Origin: Chloroflexota bacterium
GTDB lineage: Bacteria; Chloroflexota; Limnocylindria; Limnocylindrales; CSP1-4
Assembly (NCBI GenBank): GCA_013694835.1
Contig: JACDBP010000173.1
Coordinates: 1 to 5,847, forward strand
Direction of reading: 5' to 3'
DNA length: 5,847 nt
The notes below the pieces were generated by a model. It ran no database searches. It had not been told where the DNA came from and was given only the letters and a program-made list of their open reading frames with translations. The translations under genes were made by a program, and so were the position numbers. This document shows, piece after piece, positions 1 through 4,931 of the stretch. Numbering within the stretch: position 1 is the stretch's first letter; every line of letters begins with the position of its first letter.

Positions 1-1150
1 CGAAGAGGAGCATCCCGGGCAGCACGTCGACGAGGTAGCCGCTCGAGGGCACGAACGAAGGCAGCGAATCCAGCCGCACATCCCACGCTTCACTGGTCGG
101 CGGGATGCGCGCGAACCAGAACAGGCCAAGTGCCATCAGCAGGGGTCCGGCGGTCATGAACCAGCGCACGCCCAGGCGTCCGGCGATGGCACCGGCCTTC
201 GCCGAGAACAGCGACAGCGCGATGCCGACCGGCAGTCCGGCCAGCCCTGCGGCCGTTGCGCTATAGCCCAGCGTGTTCTGCAGGAACAGGCCCTGGAAGC
301 CGAACGTGACGTACAGCGCGCCGTAGACCAGGAACGTCGATAGGTTCGCGATCGCGAAGTTGCGCGAACGGAAGAGGCCGAGCGGCACCAGCGGATGCCG
401 GCGCTGCGCCATCAGCGGCACGAACAGCACCGTCGCGACCGCGCCGACCGCCAGGGAGACGAAGGCGGTCGAATCGGTCCAGCCGGTGCTCTGGCCGCGG
501 ATGGCGCCGAACGCGAGGCCACCCACCGCGACCACGCCGACGGCTGCGCCCAGCCAGTCGAAGTGCCCCGTCGCGCTCTCATCGCGGCTCTCGCGGACGT
601 AGCGGATGGTGGCGAACAGCGCGATGGCCAAGAGCGGCACGTTGATGAGGAATGCGGCGCGCCACGAGACCGTGTCGACCAGGACGCCGCCGATCCACGG
701 CCCCAGGACCGTGACCGCCGAGGTCGCCGATGCCCAGAGCCCGATGGCGCGAGCTCGCTCGTCGGAGGGATAGGCGGCCGTGATGAGTGACAGCGACCCC
801 GGCACGAGGAGGGCCCCCGTCGCACCCTGCAGGATCCGGGCCACGACGAGCAGCTCCAGGTTCGGGGCAAGCCCGGACAACAGCGACGAGACGCCAAAAC
901 CGGCAAGGCCGATGGCGAACATCCGCCGGCGGCCGTAGAAGTCGGACAGCGCACCCGCCAGGATCAGCAGCGCGGCCAACACCGCCAGGTAGCCGCTGGT
1001 GACGTACGTCTGGCCTTCGAGCGTATCGATCAGGGTCGCAGGAAGCTCGGCGCCGATCCGGGGCAGCGCCACGTTGACGATGGTGCCGTCGAGGAAGACG
1101 ATGCCCGAGCCGAGCACGGCTGCCACGAGCGTCCACGACTTGTGCGTCAT
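1..1150 (-). CDS. MFS drug exporter, DHA2 (14-TM, EmrB/QacA-like) family, C-terminus cut by window edge
   Basis: Inner-membrane proton-coupled exporter of the major facilitator superfamily; the substrate cannot be read from sequence. About 383 residues are visible; the family usually has 450-520, so roughly the last 100 lie beyond position 1. Seen in order (ATG at 1150 = residue 1): TM1 with the DHA2 signature LDGTIVNVALP (20-30, Asp21); cytoplasmic motif A, GALSDFYGRRR (66-76); motif B, ARILQG with Arg105; antiporter motif C, LGPWIGG (149-155); WRAAFLINVP (163-172); then further hydrophobic segments separated by RSRNF and AGRLGVR loops. The D1, A, B and C motifs together make exporter function in the DHA2 group very likely. 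The start is uncertain: an in-frame ATG at 1159 adds MRP, and neither ATG has a Shine-Dalgarno sequence. It is divergent from the phosphatase gene. No regulator gene lies next to it in the window. Confidence 0.9.
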   Translation of the reverse strand, partial: MTHKSWTLVAAVLGSGIVFLDGTIVNVALPRIGAELPATLIDTLEGQTYVTSGYLAVLAALLILAGALSDFYGRRRMFAIGLAGFGVSSLLSGLAPNLELLVVARILQGATGALLVPGSLSLITAAYPSDERARAIGLWASATSAVTVLGPWIGGVLVDTVSWRAAFLINVPLLAIALFATIRYVRESRDESATGHFDWLGAAVGVVAVGGLAFGAIRGQSTGWTDSTAFVSLAVGAVATVLFVPLMAQRRHPLVPLGLFRSRNFAIANLSTFLVYGALYVTFGFQGLFLQNTLGYSATAAGLAGLPVGIALSLFSAKAGAIAGRLGVRWFMTAGPLLMALGLFWFARIPPTSEAWDVRLDSLPSFVPSSGYLVDVLPGMLLF

Positions 1151-1197
1151 GGGCCGCATGTTGCCACGGCGCGGGGGAGCACCAAGCGTCGCTGCAC

Positions 1198-1203
1198 TAC
1201 GAT
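1198..1203 (+). promoter_or_regulatory. Candidate -10 box of a leaderless promoter for the phosphatase gene
   Basis: TACGAT fits the TANNNT pattern of bacterial -10 elements. It ends six bases before the ATG at 1210, which puts transcription start at or within a base or two of the start codon. No Shine-Dalgarno sequence precedes that ATG, consistent with a leaderless transcript. No convincing -35 box is visible. This is inference from spacing and a short motif. Confidence 0.35.
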
Positions 1204-1209
1204 CGGTCG

Positions 1210-2211
1210 ATGGAGACCACCGTCCAGTCGTCGACCCCCGGTGCCTACGCCGAGGAGCTGCGGGTCGCCATCGAGGCGGCGCGGCGCGCGGGTGAGATCC
1301 AGCGCGATCGCTACGAGCGCCTCGAGCGCATCGTCCACAAGTCCGAGAAGGACGTCGTGACCGAGGTCGACCACCTCTGCGAGGAGGCCATCCTGCGCAC
1401 GATCCGGGAGGCCTTCCCGGACGACCACTCGCTGGCGGAGGAGGGGGGCGCATCACATCCGTCGGTATCGATCGCCTCGAAGGTCGCATCGTCCACTGCG
1501 CCGACGCCTCGCCGGAGACCGGGACGCGACGATGGCCGGGGCCACCGCAAGGGCCGGGGGCGGTCAGGGGTGGCGCGGGCCGGGACGGTCGACCCCGAGA
1601 TCACGTCACCCGAACCGGCCGAACCGCCGGAGCGGCTGTGGGTCATCGATCCCCTCGACGGCACGGTCAACTACGCCAACGGGATCCCCATCTTCTGCAC
1701 CAGCGTCGGGTTCGCCGCCCGTGGCCGGCCGGTGCTGGGCGTCATCCACGATCCGCTGCGCAACGAGCTCTACAGCGGCGTGGCGGGCCTGGGAGCATGG
1801 CTGGACGGTGTGCCGATCGTCATGCCGGCCAAGGAGAAGCTGATCGATTGCGTCATCTCGCTCAGCCTGCCGGGCCGCGGCTGGGCGCTTCGCGAACGGC
1901 GGATCCGGCGCGCCGTCCGGATCTCCCGCGTCCTCGGCAGCGCCGCACTGCAGCTTGCCTACGTGGCTAATGGCAGGTTCGACGCGATGGTCCAGGCGGG
2001 CGGTCTGTCGCTATGGGACCTGGCGGCGGCCGGCGTGATCGCCGAGGCGGCGGGGGCCACCGTCACGGATGCCGATGGCGGCGACTGGTTCGACCTGCGG
2101 CGCGCGAGCCGCGGCACCGGCGTGCTGGCGGCCTCGCCCGCACACCACGAAACGTTTCGGGGGATGCTGCTCCCGGACCCGAAGAAGGACGCCGCTGCGG
2201 CTCCCGTCTAG
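1210..2211 (+). CDS. Inositol monophosphatase-family (Mg-dependent) sugar phosphatase with an internal insertion
   Basis: Predicted cytoplasmic phosphatase of the IMPase/SuhB/FIG superfamily, hydrolysing inositol-1-phosphate or a related sugar phosphate with Mg2+. Of 333 residues: metal-ligand Glu77 in LAEEGG; motif WVIDPLDGTVNYANG (144-158) with Asp147, Asp150 and Thr152; the GVIHDPLRNELY strand (177-188); LGSAALQLAYVANGRFDA (242-259); and motif WDLAAAGVIAEAAG (269-282) with Asp270. All metal ligands of the family are present, so the enzyme is probably active. Two oddities: Glu77 to Asp147 is 70 residues, against 20 in human IMPA1 (Glu70 to Asp90), an insertion of about 50 residues rich in Arg, Gly and Pro; and the segment before LGSAA is about 10 residues shorter than usual. 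The total exceeds the usual 260-280. The ATG is preceded by a -10-like box, not a Shine-Dalgarno. Substrate could also be histidinol phosphate, PAP or fructose bisphosphate; the family does not settle it. Confidence 0.88.
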   Translation: METTVQSSTPGAYAEELRVAIEAARRAGEIQRDRYERLERIVHKSEKDVVTEVDHLCEEAILRTIREAFPDDHSLAEEGGASHPSVSIASKVASSTAPTPRRRPGRDDGRGHRKGRGRSGVARAGTVDPEITSPEPAEPPERLWVIDPLDGTVNYANGIPIFCTSVGFAARGRPVLGVIHDPLRNELYSGVAGLGAWLDGVPIVMPAKEKLIDCVISLSLPGRGWALRERRIRRAVRISRVLGSAALQLAYVANGRFDAMVQAGGLSLWDLAAAGVIAEAAGATVTDADGGDWFDLRRASRGTGVLAASPAHHETFRGMLLPDPKKDAAAAPV

Positions 2212-2528
2212 CCGAGCCTCACCGCGGTCCCGGAGGCGGTGACCATCAGCATCGAGCCACCCTGGCCGACCGTCTCGTAGTCCAGATCCACGGCCACCAC
2301 GGCGTCGGCGCCGAGCTGCTGTGCTGCGAGCGTGAGCTCCTGGAGCGCGATGTCGCGAGCTTTCCGGAGCTCCTCCTCGTACGCGCCCGAGCGACCGCCG
2401 ACGATGTCGCGGATGCCCGCGAAGAGATCCTTGAACACGTTCGCGCCAAGGATGGCCTCCCCCGCGAGCACCCCCAGGTACTGCGTGATCTGCCGCCCCT
2501 CGACGGACGGCGTGGTGGTCAGGATCAT
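2208..2528 (-). CDS. YbjQ/UPF0145 family small protein
   Basis: A 106-residue cytoplasmic protein that matches the YbjQ (UPF0145, 'putative heavy-metal-binding') family over its full length; E. coli YbjQ is 107 residues. Family features seen: ILTTTPSVEGRQITQYLGV (2-20), the GANVFKDLFAGIRDIVGGRS block (28-47), YEEELRKARDIALQEL (50-65), GADAVVAVDLDYE (73-85) and C-terminal MLMVTASGTAVRL. The fold is a small alpha/beta oligomer. The molecular function of the family is not established and the 'heavy-metal' label rests on weak evidence; no Cys or His cluster is present. The start is fixed by GGAGG five bases upstream of the ATG at 2528. The reading frame stays open upstream to 2786, but that stretch has no family similarity. 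It is convergent with the phosphatase gene and overlaps it by 4 bp. Confidence 0.92.
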   Translation of the reverse strand: MILTTTPSVEGRQITQYLGVLAGEAILGANVFKDLFAGIRDIVGGRSGAYEEELRKARDIALQELTLAAQQLGADAVVAVDLDYETVGQGGSMLMVTASGTAVRLG

Positions 2529-2533
2529 CGCTT

Positions 2534-2538
2534 CCTCC
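2534..2538 (-). promoter_or_regulatory. Ribosome binding site of the YbjQ-family gene
   Basis: On the minus strand GGAGG (within CGGAGGAAGCG) lies five bases before the ATG at 2528. It decides the start against the longer in-frame ORF that reaches 2786. Confidence 0.85.
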
Positions 2539-2609
2539 GAGATGTTGCAGTGACGCGCCGATGGTAGGTGCGGCGACGTGCGCATCGTCCGGACGGATGG
2601 TCGCAGCCA

Positions 2610-2643
2610 GGTGCACCGCTTCAGACGGTGCACCGCTTCAGGC
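2610..2643 (+). repeat. Two tandem 17-bp repeats in the divergent promoter region
   Basis: Positions 2610-2626 and 2627-2643 are direct repeats identical at 16 of 17 bases; each begins with GGTGCACCGCTTCAG. Each copy opens with the perfect 8-bp palindrome GGTGCACC, so two palindromes are spaced 17 bp apart, not far from two helical turns. The repeat lies between the divergent YbjQ-family and protease genes, 56 bp before the protease start. Placement and symmetry suggest a double operator for a dimeric regulator, but no regulator is known to bind it. Confidence 0.7.
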
Positions 2644-2665
2644 AGCGGAGCCGGCGATGTACCAT
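2637..2665 (+). promoter_or_regulatory. Weak sigma-70-like promoter candidate for the protease gene
   Basis: TTCAGG (2637-2642) and TACCAT (2660-2665) are separated by 17 bp and match the consensus at 3/6 and 4/6 positions. The -35 element falls inside the second 17-bp repeat, so a protein bound there would block it. In GC-rich DNA this match could be chance. Confidence 0.25.
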
Positions 2666-2687
2666 CCGCTCGCTCATCGTCATCCAT

Positions 2688-2692
2688 GGAGG
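2688..2692 (+). promoter_or_regulatory. Ribosome binding site of the secreted protease
   Basis: GGAGG (extended GGAGGGG) lies six bases before the ATG at 2699. It selects this start over the in-frame ATGs at 2561, 2597 and 2657, and the signal peptide begins directly after it. Confidence 0.85.
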
Positions 2693-2698
2693 GGTCCC

Positions 2699-3754
2699 AT
2701 GACGAGCACGTTGCTCGCACGTTCACGTCCCCGACGGGTTGCTCGCGGTCTTTCGGTCGCCATCCTGTTCGGGGCCTTCGCGGCACTGATGCTGCCAGCC
2801 GCCGTCGGCGCCGCCGCCGAGCCGGGTCGCCTCATCGCCGCCCCGCGTGACACCGTGGGCCACCATGACCTCGCGAACTGGACCAACGAAAGGATCGCTC
2901 CGGTCCGTGCTGCCCCGGCCCCCGCGTCGCGAACAGCTGCGACGTTCCAGGTCACGTATATCGCCGGGCCGAACGCCTGGCCGACCGCCGCAAGGACCGC
3001 TTTCGCCCGGGCCGTGAGCATCATCAGGACCCGGATCCACTCCTCGCAGGTCATCAAGGTCCGAGCCGTCTGGAAGAACCTCGGATCGAGCTCGGGCATC
3101 CTGGGCGGAGCCCGTGCGACCAGCAACTGGCTCGGCACGAACAACCGGGTCTTCCCCGTCTCTACCCAGGAAGCGCGCTGCGCCTGCAACAAGAACGGCA
3201 CCGGATCGGAGATCTACTCCGAATTCAACGCGCAGTACCCGAACTGGTACTTCGGTACGAACGCGAACCCGCCCAGCAACAAGTACGACTTCGTCACGAC
3301 CGTCCTGCACGAGCTCATCCATGGACTCGGCTTCTACAGCAGCTTCTACGTGAGCGGCGCGAACGGCGGGTGGGGCTATACCGACGGTACGCCGCCTCCG
3401 ACGTACAAGAACCGCTTCGACTCCTACGAGTGGAACCAGGCGGCGGGCGGCCTCAAGCTGGCCAGGGGCAGCAGCTATCCGAACGACTCGCCCGCGTTGA
3501 GGGCCCAGCTCACGGACGGCAGCGTGTACCTGGAGTCTCCGAACGTGACGGCGTTCCTGAGCGGCGCTCGCGCCGAGCTGTATGCCCCGAACCCATGGCG
3601 ACCGGGCTCGAGTAACTCACACTGGGGTGAGGCGGCATTCCCGCCCGGCAACTCGAGCGCGATGATGACCCCGTTCCTTTCGAACGGTGAGGCCATCCAC
3701 AATCCGGGAGGCTTGGCCGTCGCCTTGCTGAAGGACATCGGCTGGCCCGTCTGA
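2699..3754 (+). CDS. Secreted zinc metalloprotease, leishmanolysin/metzincin-like
   Basis: A 351-residue exported protein. An Arg-rich N-region (RSRPRR, 8-13) and a hydrophobic core (17-39, ending AAVGAAA) form a signal peptide, probably Sec-dependent; RR followed by V-A-R is a poor Tat match. Residues 40-82 are Pro/Ala/Arg-rich, possibly a propeptide or linker. The catalytic part has HELIHGLGF (204-212): His204 and His208 as zinc ligands and Glu205 as catalytic base. Position 214, where classical metzincins have the third His, is Ser. Near the C-terminus, SNSHWGE (His308) followed by AMMTPFLSNGEAIH (321-334) looks like the distant third ligand and Met-turn of M8 (leishmanolysin)-type enzymes, and the protein ends LLKDIGWPV. 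The only two Cys are 161 and 163, forming CxC. The zinc assignment is firm for HELIH and inferred for His308. Substrate unknown; likely an extracellular scavenging protease. Apparently monocistronic. Confidence 0.82.
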   Translation: MTSTLLARSRPRRVARGLSVAILFGAFAALMLPAAVGAAAEPGRLIAAPRDTVGHHDLANWTNERIAPVRAAPAPASRTAATFQVTYIAGPNAWPTAARTAFARAVSIIRTRIHSSQVIKVRAVWKNLGSSSGILGGARATSNWLGTNNRVFPVSTQEARCACNKNGTGSEIYSEFNAQYPNWYFGTNANPPSNKYDFVTTVLHELIHGLGFYSSFYVSGANGGWGYTDGTPPPTYKNRFDSYEWNQAAGGLKLARGSSYPNDSPALRAQLTDGSVYLESPNVTAFLSGARAELYAPNPWRPGSSNSHWGEAAFPPGNSSAMMTPFLSNGEAIHNPGGLAVALLKDIGWPV

Positions 3755-3788
3755 CCCAGTGCCATCGACCCATCGGGGCCGCCGCGGC

Positions 3789-3820
3789 ACCTCACCGGGC
3801 TCGTGAGGTTCCTCTGTCTT
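3789..3820 (+). terminator. Candidate intrinsic terminator downstream of the protease gene
   Basis: ACCTCAC (3789-3795) pairs perfectly with GTGAGGT (3803-3809) around a 7-base loop, 35 bp after the protease stop codon. A pyrimidine-rich stretch follows (TCCTCTGTCTT, 3810-3820) in place of a clean T-run, so termination may be inefficient. The right arm is shared with the first hairpin of the repeat array. Confidence 0.45.
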
Positions 3821-4017
3821 CGATCCGGGCCGCACGCAACCTCTGGGGGCGCCCTCGCGGCCTGGTGAGGACCATCAGTCCTCGATCCGGGGCGGAGAGC
3901 GGTCCAAAGAGAGGATGAGTCGCTTCGAGACCAGATCGAGGACCAGTAGACCTCGTTGGGCCCTGAGCCGCGGTCGGGGGATGCCTTCGGCCCCGAAACG
4001 AGGCATGTCAGTCCTCG
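3804..4017. repeat. Four imperfect hairpin repeats between convergent genes (REP-like array)
   Basis: Four 19-bp elements lie at 3804-3822, 3866-3884, 3937-3955 and 3999-4017. Each has the form (C/T)GAGG, nine bases, C(C/T)TCG. Copies 3 and 4 have perfect 5-bp stems; copies 1 and 2 keep pairing through G-T wobbles. In copy 2 the stem extends to GAGGAC/GTCCTC around a CATCA loop. CAGTCCTCG is shared by copies 2 and 4, and TCGATCCGGG by copies 1 and 2. Start spacing is 62, 71 and 62 bp, so copies 1-2 and 3-4 may be a diverged ~133-bp duplication. Another hairpin, TCGGGG/CCCCGA (3974-3979 and 3991-3996), sits between copies 3 and 4. No ORF here looks coding. This could be a REP/BIME-like element, a structured 3' UTR shared by the flanking genes, or a small RNA; the sequence does not decide. 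Confidence 0.6.
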
Positions 4018-4042
4018 CCCGGAGCGACGAGGGAACCGAGGC

Positions 4043-4921
4043 TCAGTCGGCCCAGCGCGGGACGCGGAACCGCAGTTCGGGCGCTGCCAATACGTCGGCC
4101 AGGGCTCGGAACGGCTCCCGTGGCACACCCTTCCACTCGAGGGCCTCGAGCGATTCCGGGATCGGCGTGTCCAGGCGCAGCGTCGCCAGCTCACGGAAGA
4201 GGAACGCCTCGTCGCGGTGGTCGCGCAGCGACTGAGCGAGCGAGGCTGCCCCTCGGATCGGTGCATCCCATGCCCGAACCGACTCGGGGATCTCCTCTAG
4301 GTGCGGATACCGCGTCAGGACTGCGGCCGCGGACTTCGCACCCCAGCCGGGGATCCCCGGATAACCATCGGCCGAATCACCAACGAGCGCCAGCCAGTCC
4401 GGGATGCTCGGCGGCGACACGCCGAACTTGGCACGCACGCCGTCCGCGTCCATGAACGTGCGCTTTCGCCGGTCGAAGGCGACGACCCGGCCGTCCTCGC
4501 GAACGCACTGCGCCATGTCCTTGTCGGGCGTCATGATCACGACCCGCTCGACCCTCGGGTCGTCGGCCCACTTGGCGGCGGCGGCCCCGAGCGCATCGTC
4601 GGCCTCGAACTCGACCTCCGGCCAGACCACCAGCCCGATCGCCTGGAGTGCCCGCTCCGCCAGCTCGAACTGGGCCAGCAGCTCTGGGGGCACGCCCATC
4701 TCCGTCTTGTAGCCTGGCCAGCGGCGATTGCGCCAGGAGCGGATCACATGATCGGAGGCGCAGCCGAGGTGCGTCACCTCCGGCTCACGCAGGAGCATCA
4801 GGACGCTTTCCAGGACACCGAGCGTGGCGCCGACCGGCATCCCCGCAGCGCCCTCGTGGGGTGGCCGCCCGAAGTGGGCCCGAAACAGCTCATAGGTGGC
4901 GTCGAGCAGGTGGAGCTGCAC
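4043..4921 (-). CDS. Stand-alone 5'-3' exonuclease (PIN/FEN fold with H3TH domain)
   Basis: A 292-residue nuclease resembling the N-terminal 5' nuclease domain of DNA polymerase I without the polymerase. It probably trims 5' flaps or RNA primers in replication and repair. From the GTG start: LDATYELFRAHFG (6-18) with metal ligand Asp7; CASDHVIRSWR (54-64) and Tyr71-Lys72; EADDA (106-110) with Glu106, Asp108 and Asp109; TPDKDM (131-136) with Asp133 and Asp135; and the helix-3-turn-helix DNA-binding segment GDSADGYPGIPGWGAKSA (181-198) with Asp182 and Asp185. The acidic two-metal cluster looks complete. In the H3TH loop the usual Asn after Asp185 is Gly and the usual GIG is GWG. The start is GTG at 4921: the conserved LDATYELF begins just after it and no ATG is suitably placed. 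It lies 8 nt downstream of the glucokinase stop. Length is normal for stand-alone members (about 290-320). Confidence 0.9.
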   Translation of the reverse strand: MQLHLLDATYELFRAHFGRPPHEGAAGMPVGATLGVLESVLMLLREPEVTHLGCASDHVIRSWRNRRWPGYKTEMGVPPELLAQFELAERALQAIGLVVWPEVEFEADDALGAAAAKWADDPRVERVVIMTPDKDMAQCVREDGRVVAFDRRKRTFMDADGVRAKFGVSPPSIPDWLALVGDSADGYPGIPGWGAKSAAAVLTRYPHLEEIPESVRAWDAPIRGAASLAQSLRDHRDEAFLFRELATLRLDTPIPESLEALEWKGVPREPFRALADVLAAPELRFRVPRWAD

Positions 4922-4927
4922 GCGCTG

Positions 4928-4931
4928 CCCT
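4928..4931 (-). promoter_or_regulatory. Weak ribosome binding site of the exonuclease, overlapping the glucokinase stop
   Basis: Minus-strand AGGG lies six bases before the GTG at 4921 and shares two bases with the TAG stop of the upstream glucokinase gene (4932-4930). The short gap, weak site and GTG start suggest translational coupling. It supports the GTG start together with the conserved N-terminus. Confidence 0.5.

Noticed and set aside
412..1136. Out-of-frame minus-strand ORFs inside the MFS gene (180 and 185 residues)
   Set aside because: They are Arg/Pro/Ser-rich shadows of the exporter frame with no recognisable domain, while the exporter frame carries all MFS motifs.
1450..1629. 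Phosphatase insertion considered as an intein or an inserted mobile element
   Set aside because: It is only about 50 residues, far below intein size, with no splicing residues and no flanking repeats or terminal inverted repeats.
2561..2698. Upstream extension of the protease ORF to 2561
   Set aside because: It would put 46 residues ahead of a clear signal peptide; the GGAGGGG site precedes the ATG at 2699.
2529..2786. Upstream extension of the YbjQ-family ORF to 2786
   Set aside because: The family similarity and full family length begin at the ATG at 2528, which has a strong GGAGG; the extension runs through the repeat region and the protease start.
3804..4017. Four repeats with regular spacing considered as a CRISPR array
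   Set aside because: The repeats are only 19 bp, differ from each other at many positions, have unequal 43-52 bp intervals, and the intervals themselves look related between copies. No cas gene is nearby.
4136..4150. Near-palindrome CTCGAGGGCCTCGAG
   Set aside because: It lies within the exonuclease coding sequence (SLEALEW) and is explained by repeated Leu-Glu codons.
3475..4266. Minus-strand ORF of 263 residues crossing the protease 3' end, the hairpin array and the exonuclease 3' end
   Set aside because: Composition is Arg/Ser/Pro-rich and it runs antisense or out of frame through two well-supported genes; no domain and no ribosome binding site.
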